From positions 158,542,912 through 158,606,911 of the forward strand of contig CM036617.1 in NCBI GenBank assembly GCA_020746105.1: a DNA stretch of 64,000 nucleotides, given 5' to 3'. The notes under the pieces are model-generated. The model was not told the DNA's origin, searched no databases, and worked only from the letters and a program-made list of their open reading frames with translations. This DNA comes from Trogon surrucura. Lineage: Eukaryota; Chordata; Aves; Trogoniformes; Trogonidae. The position numbers and the translations under genes are program-made. Positions 36,501 to 47,965 of the stretch are shown here, piece after piece. How positions within the stretch are numbered: position 1 is the first letter of the stretch; each line of letters starts with the position of its first letter.

Positions 36501-39500
36501 AGAAATTTTCATGTGGCTCCCATCCCATCCCTCCCCTGAGCCACCCTGTCCTGAGGAAGGTCTCATGGTGCCCTGCACCGTCCTAGGTGTTCAAGCTTTT
36601 TCTGTCTGTGTTAACACCAACCGACATGGAATATCTGAGGGATGGCCTGAGACCAGGACAAGCCTAAGTTGACCCATGCCCACGTACTTCCCCTTTAGCT
36701 GCTAAGAAGCTGCAGCCACCTCCTGAGGCAGAAGTGATGCCTTGTAATGGCAGCATCAATGAGAGAATTGCTCGCATTCAACTGAGAGAATGAGATGATA
36801 AGTAAGGGGGGGAAAAAATGGGTTTTTTACCATATGATCCATATCTGCAAAGTAGTTCTGAGGTATTTGGGGTGAATGAGGTCCTCAAATCTTCCTCTCC
36901 TTTCCTGCAAACCATTGACAGAAATACTTTTTTAAAAGCCAACTTTTATACAAAGGCAACTTCTGCAGCAACAGCTGACACCCCAGGCACCCTGCCCTCA
37001 GCCCAGACTGCCAATGGCACAGACAGACGGACAGATGGTGCAACAGAGCACCCTGTCAGCCCTTCGGAGAGGAAATCCCTTTTTTCCAAAGGATGCCCAC
37101 AGGAGGAAGCACTGCAAAGGACGGAGGAAAAAAGCACACCCTGAGCACTCTCAGCTCCCACAGGAATCCCCCCGCAGCTCCCATTGGTCTGGCCCCAGCA
37201 TGACTATCATGGTGCTGGAGGGGGGACCTGGTTTCTGCTGGGGCTCAGCACTGCCGGCACCACTGGTAGCTCCGGTCACCCCACATGCTGGGGAGAGTGG
37301 TCCAGCATTCACTGCTCTGTGAGCAAGTTTGTGGGCACGTAAGCCTCGCTGTGAGGCCCAAAATGTGGGCAGAGCAACAAGCAGGCACTGGGGGGCCCTG
37401 CCTGCTCTGCTGCTCCCCAAAACCCAGCAGCTGCCCCAGTATCCCACCACCAAAGGGAGATGAGTTCACAAGGACTGTTCAAGTTGCCTTAATTTTTATT
37501 TTCCTCGTCACTGATTAAGCCTGAGAGGGTGCACAACTAACAAAAGCCCTTCCCACAGCCAATGTGGGTCCATTACATAAATTTAATTAAACTACAGGGA
37601 AGCTTTAATCCTAATTAATTCCAATACAATAGCACCATCTTGCATGAATTGCTGAGGACAATGCCTGGTGCCTGTGGGATTGAATAAGCAGCAAAGAGGT
37701 CCAGGAAAGGGGCTTAAAAGAGCTGGATAAAAATTTTGAGGCCCTGGACAACAGTTTTGTCCAACCTTCCTCTCTCAGGGGTCAGAGGAGCCACCTGAAT
37801 AAGCCTTCCCACCCATTAATCAGCAGAGCTCTGACTGGGGTTAGGGGAGAACCAGCCCCACATGCAACACCCACATATGCTTTTGGGCATTTCGGTCCAG
37901 TAGCAATCAACTCCAGAGCTGCTTAGCTACTTACAGGTGAAAATGGTGGCAGCTGTGAAATGGTCTCTCCTACTTTGTAACATTCTTCTCCTGGACTGTG
38001 GCTCCACACTCAGAGACCTGGGGTGCTGCCCAGTAGATGAACCCAACTCGTGGCTGGGGGAAGCTTCTGGTAGAGATGGGTTGATGTCGTGCCAGGGACC
38101 CTTGCAGCCTGACTGGCCACAACCCTGAGAGGGACCTTAAAGGGCAAATCCCAGGTCTCATGGCACAGGGGACACCCTCAGGGACAGATGTGCAACAAGG
38201 AAGAACATACTTTGCTCAGAGCCCTTTCTTTTTTTTGTGGTAAAGGAAGCAAATCTCTTCTCAGCACGATTTTTTTTTTTTTTTCCCGAGTGAATACAAA
38301 GAACACGAAAAAAGGCAGAAAACTCAATTCCATTTTGAGGGTCAGGATTACTGTCTCTCCAGAAGAAAAAGGACATCTTCATCATCACATTCAATAGTTG
38401 TTTGGAAATAAGCCAGGTGAGGAGGGGGAGAGAGGCAGAGTGAAATATGTTTGTGGGTCCTGCTCCTGCCCCCAACCCCAGATGCTGTCAGCCCTGCCCA
38501 GGATGGAGTCTCACTTTACCTTGGCGGGCTCCCTCAGCTCCCCTTCAGGTATCGCTGCCCTGTTCATCTTGGCTATCCTCTGCAGCGTGGCCAGGGCAGC
38601 TGCCACGTTGCCCGTGGACACGTTGTACCTTGCCGACTCCGGGATGAACTGAAAGCAGAGCAGCCTTAGAGAGAGACCCTTTCTGCACACCTCTGTCCAC
38701 ACAACCCCACTCTCAGCTTCCCACCATGCCCAGGAGCCCGGCCAGCTTAGCACAGGGCACTGCCTCAGCTGGGGCAGCATTTTGCCTATTCTTGAGGCCA
38801 CCCTGCATGTCTCAGCGACCTGTGTACCCCATATTGGGGGTTGGCAGGAGGCTCAGCCTGCCAACAAACCCATTTCTTGGTCCATTTCCCAGTGGTCTGC
38901 TACTGAGCTGTATGCAGCAAGCACTCGTGAGAGGTGGGAGTCAAAGGCACAGGCTGAGTACAAGCAACCCTTAATTAATTGAGATTCAAAAAGGGATGAG
39001 GCATGTGTCTCTTAAGCAAAAATCTTGGAAGACTCAACAAGGCTATTAAAAAAAAGGGAGACACAGATGAAATTTTGGAACAAACTCACTCATCACTAGC
39101 ATTTGCAACATTCACCCACACTTGGGGTGCTCTTTCCAAAATATCTTTCTAATAAATGACGGCTCTATGAAATTATAAGCAATTACATCCGTATCACTGA
39201 AATATGATTTGAAGAATCTTTTTTTAAAGGTATGTATGCTGACTGCATCTTTTTTTTTTCCGTATGGACAAAACCCTTTTGCTACCCATTTTTTTTTCTG
39301 ACAAAAATAGTCAGGGAACCCAAACGAAGTTAAGAGACTTCTAGGTGAGACTTCTAGGTCTCACCTCATAAGGACATGCTCGTTTATTCTGCTGCAGGAA
39401 GGGCTTTCTCATCTGCATGGCCTGCACCCGCCACAGTTTAGCATTGCAGTGCCCATGAGCACTTTGAGATTTCCTACATCACTCCCCATGAATAAGAGAA

Positions 39501-42500
39501 ACCTGTCTGAGGCTCATGAAGCACGAGTAAACCCAGGCAAGCCATAGTTGACCCTGACACCCATTTGCTCAGTGAACACTTTACTGAGGCTTCTTTCCTC
39601 AGCCCTAGTAAATGTAAAGACTCAAGAGGGTGAGCTGTGGTCAGCACTAGACCGAAGATACTGCTTGTGATTTTTTGCATGCTCTTCCTAGCCTGCCTTC
39701 CTCATGATGCCTAACCCGTCACCATGGTCCCTGGGTACTGCAGCCTGGGGTGATGGAGGGTTACAGCAGAGCAGCAAAGCCAGAGGGTTTGCAAAGCAAA
39801 GCCAAGTCATCTCCTGCAGGGCAATATCTCCCCAGCAGCTGGTCTGCAGTCCCCCAAGGTCATCAAGACCTTCTCAAGCCTCTCAGATGGGAGGACTGTA
39901 GTGGTGAAAAGAGGATGTGACAGCCCCAGGCTTGCAGGGAGTGAAGGGCAATGCCTCTTGGTGGCTGGGAAGAGGCCACATGGATGGCAGTGCTGCAGGG
40001 GAGAGGAACTATTCCTACCTTGAACGCCAAGATGAGAAGAATTCCGGGGATGGAGGCAATTCTGATCAGCCACCGCCAGCCGATGGTTGGGTTCACAACT
40101 GATGCCAGGCCAATGATTAACAAGGATCCTGCCAACCAAAACACCTGTCCAAGGGAAAGGAAAGGGTTTGAACATGAACACATGGTGTGGATTTGTTTAT
40201 TTTCTTCCCTTCTGGTCTGGTTCCATAGATAGGTGGGGATCTGTGCTGAGGAGTCCTGCGGTTCAAACCGTGCCATCCCAAAAGCTCTCTGAGAAGCTGT
40301 GCTTAGGTTGAAGGAAAGAAGGAAAGACAGACAAGGATTTGGAGAGGGATGGCTGGACGTAGTCTTAATTAGCTCCAGATGAAAATAGATAACTTGCTGT
40401 GGCTACCATTGTACTTAAAGCCACTTTTGTCCTTCCAATGCTTCTCCGCTAATGCTCACGCCTGTGAATTTTCCTCTTGTCTAAATCTCTGCAGGGAAGC
40501 AGCAGATTTACAAGCATCGAAGGCAAAAACAGGCCAGATTTCCACCGCTGGGAGTTGGTGGTTCTCCAGTAGACTCAATGCCAAGTTATACTGACGGAGA
40601 ATCTGTCCCCATAATCTCCAAGTACATCCCTCCCCGAAGTTCACTTGTTGCCGTTAGGAGACACGTCCCTTTCCAGGGGTTCACCCAAGGGAGCTCAGTC
40701 AACACAAAGCATGAACAAATACATAAAAGCTATAGCAAGTTCATGAAGAATCAGTGGGCAGAAATAACAGACTTCTGGGGAAAAATACAAAATTGTTCTT
40801 TTTTTATAAACCTTTGTGTTTCTGATGACGCTTTGGTGATGAAGCCCTGGGATCAAACAGGCAGTAACAAAAAGCAAATTATCCCTGCCACCAAGACCAT
40901 ACACAAACATTTTTGGTTCAACAATCAGATGGATTTATGTGCTCGATAATGCCTCTACAGATTATTTGCACATGAAGAAAGCGGCCACTGCAGAAATCTG
41001 GAGTAAGCAACAATCCACGTCACATTTGCTGTGGTCTTTGCCCAGCAAGAGTGCACAACCTTGCCACTACGTCCCTGAACAAATTCAGGACCATCTAAGC
41101 TAGCCCTATCCTGCACAAAGATCTGTGCTGTTCCTGATCAGGGACAGCAGAACACAGACAAGTGTGAATAGTCTAGAAAAAATGTTGATGTGCTGGAGAC
41201 CCAGCTTCCAAACAGCAGTGGGACAAATCTCCCAGAACTTGGGGCTAGAAAAAGTCGTTAGCATCCTCACTCTTACCTGAGTTAAGGGCAACATGTATCC
41301 TCGGTATTTGGTGGGTAAAAATTCCGTTTTTATTATAAGCCTAGAGAAAAAGGGGCGAAAAATGCAGAAATACAACAACAATTAGAATTTCCGTATTAAT
41401 CAAGTAGCAGTTCATCTCAGCTCAGTCAGTGATGGACATTGCTGCCTGTAGACAGAGTACCATCCCTTTTCCATCACTGAGCACCTAGAGATGGAGTTCA
41501 CTGTCCAGTATGCCTTCCACTTGGGCAAGCACCAAATTATATGCAAATCAGATGCATGGCATGAATCCTCTTCAGGCCACAACTCTGGAATGCAGGTGGG
41601 TAAATGCTGCAGTCTGTGCATCAGGAAACCTGTGGAGTGACTGAGGTGCCAGCATAGGAATAGAGTATGTTTGTTAGAAATGAACAATTTTTAGTGAATT
41701 GGAACAGTTTTCCTTATTTAATGAAAACCAACGCACTTCTTAATCAAATAGTTGGATAGCCCTTGTGAGAGGGCCTGACACTGGTATCTCACAATCTTAC
41801 AGGTGTGAATTATGCTGCCTTGTCTGGAAAGGGGAGGGGAGCGGGGGGGAAGAAACCAACATTGACTCTTTCTCTCTCAGCTATTAAAGTGTCTTACAAA
41901 ATGTGCAATTTCTCTTCATCCTCATTCGGCTCATTAGCAGCCTCCACAGCTGGGGATGGGGGCCCTCCTGTAAGGGAGGCTGATGCATTCCCCAGGTGTA
42001 GGGTGCCTTCTCCTCCCAACAGCACCTATCTCCCTTCCTGCCCTTCAGCAAAGGGCTCTTGGGTCAACATGACCAGTTTTGGGCTTTGCTGCGTAGGCAG
42101 CAACCAGGAAACATGGAAGATGCTGAAATGTTGCATTTGTTTCCCTGAGAGAGCCGAAAGAAATAATCTGTTTTGCCAAGATCCTAGTGTAGTGGTTGTT
42201 AATATTGTGAATTTCTCCTCTCCTCCTCCACCTCCCCCTTTCCACTCCAAAAGGGCAAAAACTTTCATTTAAGTGGGAACGTTTTACATTAGTTCAAGAA
42301 GAATTTGCTACTCAAGCAGAATTGTTGTGACTTTTTTATGAGGAAGCAGCCTTTGCTCATCTGTTACCTGTCTAATTGTTTTTATAATATATGTGCTTAA
42401 TAATCCCTCTGTCATTGGCTTAACATAAACCAGCTGCCCCCTCTATTCCAGGGTTCATGAGTCCTTGGGAACTGCAATTCAGGTCGATCAACCATGATTC

Positions 42501-45500
42501 AGTGAAATTACAGAACAGCGTTTTGTTTTAAGGTGACGTGGGAATTTGCTCCCCTTCCCACTTCCAGCCCCCAAGGAGGCCCCTTCGTCACTGTCTTCTC
42601 CAAGTCGCAGCTCAGCCACGGCTTTATCAGGCTCAGCACAAGGAAACCGGGCGCTCTGCCAGGGTCAGCTGAAATGAGCTGAAGGGATTTTCTTGCTGCA
42701 AACGGGAATTCAGCCCCCTTGGGTCTGTGGTTGCCTCCACTAACCTCCCTGTGAAGGCTGGTGTGCCACCGCCCTGTGACACAAGGCACAGCCTTACCCT
42801 TGTGCGTGTCCCGCCACGCCACCTCCTACCATGGCCCTCAGGAACACGAACCAGATGTAGGATGGGGCAAATGAGGTCAGCAGGGAGAAATAGGATGCCC
42901 AGAGGAATGAGAGCAGCAGAATCTGCAAAAGGGGAAAAAAAAAATTAAATAAATCAGGGTCATCAATCCATGGGCTCAGCCAGGTGCATGGCTCCTGTGG
43001 GGCTCAGTAATAGGATGTGAAGCCCCCAGCTTTCACTCACCTTCCAGCGACCATACCTGTCAGCCAGGAGCCCAAGCACTATGCTGAAGACCATGTAGCC
43101 AAAAAACACCATCTAAGGGGAATTGAAATGCAGCTGTGGAGGGCCCAAAGCCAGCAGCATTGGGCAGCTCTGCTCTTTGAACTGTGGGTTAGTTGAATGG
43201 TTTCCATGCTGCAGGATGAACTGCAGTGCCCAGAACTATGAGCAAGGTGGCTTTCGGGGGTTGACTTCCTCCATGTTGGCACTTGCCATTTTAACCCTTA
43301 AAGCTGGGGATTAGAAGGCAAGGACTTCAGAATAAGAACACAGAAGTGAGGGCTTGTTTTGGCATTACAGCTCTAGGCACAGACATGTGCTCGTGTCAGC
43401 TCACTTTCTGGTATTCTAAAATTGCGCTACTCCTCTTGTCCCTAGGAATTTATTTGGTTCACTGGGAAATGTACTTATAATGTCCATGGTGGTGCCCCTG
43501 ACAATGACCACATGGTGGATGACCTGCGTGGAGTGAACACAAGTCACTCACCGTTGTCACTAAAGCCACCTCCCAGTCTTGAAGCTGCCACTCGCATCGG
43601 ATGAGAGGGGACACAACAGCTATCAACATGATCTCCATGGCTTCAACCACCTTTGGGAACAAGTGTGCATGTTAGCAAGAAGGGAAGCCACAACAAGCCC
43701 ACAGGGAAAAGCCCCTCAGTTGTATTGAGCCTGCAGCCATGGTGGTCCCACCATGTCAAAACAGCCCGGTGAAACCATGATGCCTTTACAGTGGTCTGAG
43801 CCCTGTGCAGGTATCTAGGTACACCGTTGCATCTAGGGAAGACTCACCCTTTGCAGAGGAGACTCTTGCCCAGCTGCGCTAGTGGAAGGTTTTCAACCAT
43901 CTTTGGAAAACAAGCTGCTTGTGAATTTGGGCATCTAACACAAAGATGACCTCTTAAAACTGTTTTTGATTAAAAGCTTCATTGCTCCATTCGCTCTTTG
44001 CCCCAGCAGCTGGCTTCAGTTAGGAAATGAGCCTATCATTTACACATACCTAGAGGCTTTTACAATTCAGCTGCAATGATCCTTACGGGTATGTCTCTGT
44101 CCTACCTTTACCCTAGCCTGGCCTCAGGCTTTTTGCCCCAGTTCCTAAACCAGAACACCATTAACACAAGATCCTGCCAGTTAGAAAATTTTTCAGGTAG
44201 CCAAGGGTGAGATGAGGGTAGCCCTCCCAATGCCAGATTTCAGAGCGCTTGGGTGACCTGGGGACAGCATGAAAAACGCAGTCAAAAGACTGAACCTAAC
44301 TCTCAGGCAGTATTGAAGATGTGTCCCATCAGAGCTTCCCAGTGGGACAGTGGTTCAGAGCAGGGCCAACCTGCTCAGCTTTGCCCTGAAATAGGTCTGA
44401 TACCAACTGTGACCGATGTTGGTTTTGGCCAAAGGTAGCGACAGCAGAAACTGTGTGAAAACACAGGCTGCAAGGAGAGATATGAGGATGATTAAGGGAT
44501 TTGAATATCTCTCCTATGAAGAGAGACTGAGAGAACTGGGGCTGTTTAGCCTTGAAAGAAGATGGCTGAGAGGGGACCTTATTAACGTACATAAATATGT
44601 GAGGGGCGGGGGTCAAGACGAAGGGGATAATCTCTCCTCAGTGGTGCCCAGTAATAGAACAAGAAATAATGAGTTTAAGATAGAACATAGAAAGTTCCAC
44701 CTCAACATGAGGAGAAAATTCTTGTGAGGGTGACAGAGCACTGGCACAGGCTGCCCAGAGGGGTTGTGGAGTCTCCTTCTCTGGAGACTTTCAAAAGCCG
44801 CCTGGATGTGTTCCTGTGTGGCTGCCCTAGGGGATCCTGCTCTGTCAGGGGAGTTGGACTAGATGATCTCTAGAGGCCCCTTCCAACCCCTGACATTCTA
44901 TGATTCTATAATATGTGCCCCTAGTTCTTTTTGTTGTTACTGCACAGCAATAAGGAAAACGAGAAGAGTGTTTTTTCAGGCCAGTGCAGGTAGCTGCAGA
45001 CACCTACCCCAGTGCTGCCCATAATCAGGAAAAGTATGATGTGGAACGTCCCAAACCCAATAGTTTCCACAGCTTCTTCCACTGTAAATGTCTTCTGTCC
45101 TGAAAACCAAAGGGAGAGAAAGACAGAGAAAACAAACAAACAAACAAACAAAAACACATCAACAATCAAAATGCACCTCCTCTTATGAAATGCCAACGTT
45201 TTTCATGCTATTGCACAAGGTGGGACCACACCAGGAAAAAGGCTGGAAACATCTACCAGTTGTGCATTCACTGACCGGCCCCTGGGCGTGTTCAGTGGGT
45301 TCCTGAAACAGCAGCGAGTGGGGAAGTGAGTAGGCTGGGCATGGGGGAAGGACAGCCTTGTACTGAGTTACCTCAGCTGCTTCAAAAACCCACGGTTAAG
45401 ACTGCGTCTGGGAAATCGTCTGCTCGCTTCCGTTGCCCAAACTGCCCAGAGGTTCAGTCCTTGCACAGCCCTGGGGTAGGGGCCTGCTCCCAGCACGGGT

Positions 45501-46089
45501 GGTGTGATCTGAGGGCTTTTAGTATATGTATACTTTTAAGTTTTTACTTAAGTAGTCGTAGCCGTTATCTCACAACTAAGTCATCTCAGACTCATCAACA
45601 TTACCTCTGAAACGGAACAGAACTTGCTGCAAAATTTCAGGAGAAAAAGATTATATCTTTTTTTTTTGCAAATGCAAGACTTTTTATTTCTGCTTTTCTA
45701 TGATTTTTTTTCACTGAAATGGTTTTGAAGTATAATAAAAAATATCCAAAGCAAAAGAATTATTGAATTACCGGTATAATAAAATGTTCACACAAAGTAG
45801 AGGCCTGAGAAAAACAAAGCCAGCCAGCTCTTTCCACCACCATAGGTAGCAACCACCAGTCTGGTAGCTCTGATGAAACAGGAGCAGTATGAAGCTGATG
45901 GTTGTGGCTCCATGCACAAAGGTTTTAGAGAGCCAGAGTGCCAAGACTGGGGACACTCTCTCTACCCTGGCTAGATGTGGACTCAAATTTCTAGTCACGT
46001 CAGTACGCACCTTTGGGGGGTTCTTGTCTCTCCGTGTGGATTTCCTCCAAGCCAATAGCATTTTCTGCCTCTTTCCGTGCAGTGGCCAT
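30346..46089 (-). CDS. SVOPL: SVOPL, SVOP-like MFS transporter, complete coding region
   Basis: SVOPL is a 12-helix membrane protein of the major facilitator superfamily, related to synaptic vesicle protein SVOP; its substrate is not established. Coding exons in transcript order: 46089-46011, 45099-45008, 43650-43552, 43112-43041, 42922-42798, 41340-41277, 40144-40019, 38648-38520, 36904-36831, 35280-35078, 34035-33924, 32628-32547, 31014-30925 and 30537-30346. They sum to 1,539 nt (512 residues plus stop); human SVOPL is 492. All introns are GT-AG and phases join. Diagnostic blocks include [23 protein letters not shown] (MFS motif A), [38 protein letters not shown] and [19 protein letters not shown]. 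The C-terminus is the uncertain part (see findings). TRIM24 is convergent downstream and ATP6V0A4 lies upstream on the same strand. Confidence 0.95.
30538..30924 (-). other. SVOPL intron, nothing else seen
   Basis: A short intron between TM11 and TM12 exons. No repeat or other gene was recognised. Confidence 0.7.
30925..31014 (-). CDS. SVOPL: SVOPL exon 13, TM11
   Basis: Thirty codons: [20 protein letters not shown] and [15 protein letters not shown]-x-x-R is strongly conserved in SV2/SVOP transporters. Donor gtaaga. Confidence 0.96.
32131..32148. repeat. (TA)n microsatellite
   Basis: Nine TA units in the SVOPL intron between exons 12 and 13; likely length-polymorphic. Confidence 0.9.
32547..32628 (-). 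CDS. SVOPL: SVOPL exon 12, TM10
   Basis: One base plus 27 codons: [20 protein letters not shown] and IYIYTAE. Acceptor tctctctag, donor gtgggt. Confidence 0.95.
32856..33039 (-). mobile_element. tRNA-Ile-derived SINE with CR1-like tail (TguSINE1-like), minus strand
   Basis: Read on minus it starts ggtttagctcagtgggttga (box A region), passes gcgtggtgcttgaaacacca and reaches gggttcgattcc (box B). This follows the order and spacing of a tRNA-Ile gene. A short unique body and a CR1-type end (ggtcccttccagcctaggcc, attctatgattctatgatt) follow. The first bases of the tRNA head are missing. CR1 machinery probably moved it. It lies in an SVOPL intron, in SVOPL sense. Confidence 0.9.
33924..34035 (-). 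CDS. SVOPL: SVOPL exon 11, TM8-TM9
   Basis: Encodes [20 protein letters not shown] and then [16 protein letters not shown], with split codons at both ends. G-R-R-L is the second-half MFS motif. Acceptor ctctccag, donor gtagtc. Confidence 0.95.
35078..35280 (-). CDS. SVOPL: SVOPL exon 10, TM7 and lumenal loop
   Basis: A 203-nt exon: [20 protein letters not shown] and DLVCG, then an acidic variable loop ([12 protein letters not shown]), the CHCHLFG cysteines and [11 protein letters not shown]. The loop is about human length but differs in sequence. Acceptor ctcctcag, donor gtaacc. Confidence 0.96.
35281..36830 (-). other. SVOPL intron, nothing else recognised
   Basis: A 1.55-kb intron between exons 9 and 10, with short homopolymer tracts near 35,750 and 36,130. 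The open frames here have no family resemblance. Confidence 0.65.
36831..36904 (-). CDS. SVOPL: SVOPL exon 9, loop into TM7
   Basis: A 74-nt exon: [20 protein letters not shown] and IWII, plus two bases of a Trp codon. It was found by looking for the missing link between PAK and LGIAF; human has a matching RGRFADL and [13 protein letters not shown] segment. Acceptor gtttgcag, donor gtaaaa. Phase joins on both sides. Confidence 0.93.
36905..38519 (-). other. SVOPL intron, nothing else recognised
   Basis: A 1.6-kb, GC-richer intron between exons 8 and 9. Several overlapping open frames on both strands reflect base composition. A poly-T tract lies near 38,270. Confidence 0.65.
38520..38648 (-). 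CDS. SVOPL: SVOPL exon 8, central loop
   Basis: Forty-three codons: [20 protein letters not shown], then [20 protein letters not shown] and PAK. PESARY/F is the motif that follows TM6 in this family. Acceptor tgctttcag, donor gtaaag. Confidence 0.96.
40019..40144 (-). CDS. SVOPL: SVOPL exon 7, TM5-TM6
   Basis: Forty-two codons, phase 0 to 0: [20 protein letters not shown], then [20 protein letters not shown] and FK. Acceptor cttggacag, donor gtagga. Confidence 0.96.
41277..41340 (-). CDS. SVOPL: SVOPL exon 6, TM4-TM5 loop
   Basis: A 64-nt exon, one base plus 21 codons: [20 protein letters not shown] and Q. The E-F-x-P-x-x-x-R-G motif is typical of SV2/SVOP and sugar-transporter-like MFS proteins. 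Acceptor tttctctag, donor gtaaga. Confidence 0.96.
42798..42922 (-). CDS. SVOPL: SVOPL exon 5, TM3-TM4
   Basis: Encodes [31 protein letters not shown] and [10 protein letters not shown], ending two bases into a Gly codon. An in-frame gtagga right after RAM looks like a donor. The following residues match human VGCGVSGHSQ, so the exon continues to the gtaagg donor. Confidence 0.93.
43041..43112 (-). CDS. SVOPL: SVOPL exon 4, MFS motif A
   Basis: Twenty-four codons: [20 protein letters not shown] and then GRWK. G-x3-D-R-x-G-R is the MFS signature in the TM2-TM3 loop. Donor gtgagt. Confidence 0.95.
43552..43650 (-). CDS. SVOPL: SVOPL exon 3, TM1-TM2
   Basis: Thirty-three codons, phase 0 to 0: [20 protein letters not shown] and then [13 protein letters not shown]. 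The ME-x-M-L-I block is shared with SVOP. Donor gtgagt. Confidence 0.95.
44484..44910 (+). mobile_element. CR1 LINE 3' end, plus strand
   Basis: Runs from gaggatgattaagggatttg through gagagactgagagaactggg and ttgtggagtctccttctctg to terminal ttctatgattctata. It lies in the SVOPL intron between exons 2 and 3, antisense to the gene, and its 3' end is about 100 bp from exon 2. It is nearly parallel to the 3' part of the CR1 ending at 60,290. Confidence 0.94.
45008..45099 (-). CDS. SVOPL: SVOPL exon 2, TM1 region
   Basis: Encodes [20 protein letters not shown] and then [10 protein letters not shown], the conserved entry to TM1. Acceptor ggttttcag, donor gtaggt. A (CAAA)n-type tract lies just upstream in the intron (about 45,133-45,155). 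Confidence 0.95.
46011..46089 (-). CDS. SVOPL: SVOPL first coding exon
   Basis: The ATG at 46,089-46,087 starts [18 protein letters not shown] and the exon ends EPPK plus one base, with donor gtgcgt. MAT is also the human start. The N-terminal tail is cytosolic and poorly conserved, so this start rests on MAT, the phase and the fit to the next exon. A 5' UTR exon further upstream is possible but not identifiable. Confidence 0.8.
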
Positions 46090-47089
46090 CTCAGCTCCTG
46101 CTGGGATCCACCGTTACTCTCAGGCAAGGCAGGAATTTAACTGTGAAGCCTCTGGACAGTCACAAATAAGCAATAAGCCAGAAAAACAGCATCCCACACT
46201 AGAGTGGAAACATTCAGATGTGCTCAAACATGGGTTTGTTTCAGGCAGCTGCTGGGAGATGTTCCTTCCCATAGTTTTTTTTTGGAGGAAAAAAAACAAA
46301 CCCAAAACATAGAAGCTTCACAAGGCACGTTAGTTGAATTGAGAGATCAAGCAACACATTGCACCAGTTGTTTTTTATGGAAAATCCAGGGACTGCCTTA
46401 GGGAAGGCTGGATGCCTGCTTAGAGAAGAGAACATGTGATGACTTCTCCAGCCCAAAGGTGAGTGAGGTGCAAACGCAGCCAGAAGGTGCTGCAGGGGTT
46501 GGTATAGTAGTGAACATTGCTTGTTGTGCTACACCTACACCTGTGTGTACTAATAATAAACTAACCCTGCAACATATTAGTGATAATCAATAATCAGATC
46601 AGCAAATTGAAAGAGAGGGAACAATTTCCAGAACGCCCAAACTCTGATGGAGTCAGGTCAGTACAAAGAAGTATAATCTCCCATGAAAAAACTTTAAGTA
46701 TAGTTAACAATAAGACTTAGCAAATAGTACTCAAGATAGCCAGGTAAAGCCACCATTCACCTTATTCCAGAATAGACGAGTGGTGTTAAGCATGACAGAA
46801 AACCAGTGCCCTTTGTCCAATAACCCTGACCAAAAATCAGCAAATCCACACTAAGAAGGCCTAGATAATATGATAACATGTATGACAGATCAGGGAGCAA
46901 TGTGACAATTGACTGTAATCCAAAGTCCCTAAGGGTGGTATAATATTTCACTTTGAATCATATTATTAACTGTTGATTTTTTTCCCAACCCTTCAAACAA
47001 AAAATTAAATATGGAAATATTAAATTAGAGTTTATGAAACTATGAAATATGAAACTGGTTCATTGCTCCATGTTGGGTGCCAATAATTC

Positions 47090-47965
47090 TGTCAAAGTTT
47101 AAAGTGGGGCCAGCCACTAAACTTTGACAGATGCTCTCTGTGATCCCTCCAACATCACAGAATGGCCTAGGCTGGAAGGGACCTCAGAGATCATTTTAAT
47201 CCAACCTCCCTGTCGTGGGCAGGAATGCCACCTCTCAACTAGGTCAGGCAACATGTGAGAACTGAACGGGAATCGAACCTGCGACCTTTGGTGTTTTAAT
47301 CACCACGCTCAACCCACTGAGCTAAACCGGCCCTCAACATCCTCCCAGGGGAGGATAACAGGGGAACTAGGGACAGTCTTTGACGTTGAAAAACACTTGA
47401 ACCAGTCTAATGAAAAAGAAAAATAATATTAATTATAACAATGAAGATGTTAAACTATATACAGATATTATACAAGTAAACAAACATATTCAAAGATACA
47501 AGAGAATATGTAAATACAGAATGTACACTCTCTGGATGACAGCTAGGACCCAAAAAGAACAGTCCCAGACTGGACTTAGTAGCAGGTAGGAGTGCTCAAG
47601 CCCAGAGTCCTGATGACAGTGCAAAAAAACGGAAAAAGAGCTGCGCCACCCCTACTGGGGAGGCAGTGGAAGACAACCTGTCCCATCAAAGGGTGCTCCT
47701 CTGCCACATAAAAATATGAAGTTGTAACACCAGCAGCACAGGGAGAGGTGAGGAACAGCCAATGTCAATCCACCCAACACAACAAGCACTAAAAGCCCCG
47801 GAGTTCTTCTTAGGGGTCCTTATATACTGAGCACCATGGGAAGGGATACTGGTCCATTTAGACCATCTCCCTATAGGCACAGTTGCCCGTCCTCCCTCAC
47901 TGTGATTGCCACCAGTGTCAGACAGCCCCAGAGAACTTTCATCCTGGTGCTCTTAAACCAGGACC
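47090..47965 (-). repeat. Retroviral LTR (ERVL-like), minus strand, split by a SINE
   Basis: Colinear with the repeat at 56,285-57,004 over its whole length. Both share ggccagccactaaactttga, aaacacttgaaccagt, gggaggcagtggaagacaac and ttatatactgagcaccatgg. On minus the last block gives a TATA-like tatataagg, which suggests an LTR on the minus strand. The ERVL label is a guess from the pattern. A SINE at 47,157-47,332 is nested inside. Confidence 0.7.
47157..47332 (-). mobile_element. tRNA-Ile-derived SINE nested in an LTR, minus strand
   Basis: On minus the head is ggccggtttagctcagtggg, then ttgagcgtggtgattaaaac and ggttcgattccc, and the tail is ggtcccttccagcctaggcc ending attctgtgat. Unlike the copy at 32,856 it keeps the ggccgg start of a tRNA-Ile acceptor stem. 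It is flanked by ccctccaacatc (left) and ccctcaacatc (right), a probable target duplication differing by one base. The uninterrupted LTR at 56,285 shows the pre-insertion state. Confidence 0.92.

Noticed and set aside
41757-41795. A tiny SVOPL exon resembling part of VSGHSQG on minus
   Set aside because: The frame and donor do not fit. The missing residues are found in frame at the 3' end of the exon 42,798-42,922.
42829-42834. An earlier SVOPL donor (gtagga after RAM)
   Set aside because: Reading through gives [10 protein letters not shown], which aligns with human SVOPL and restores phase with the next exon, so the real donor is at 42,797.
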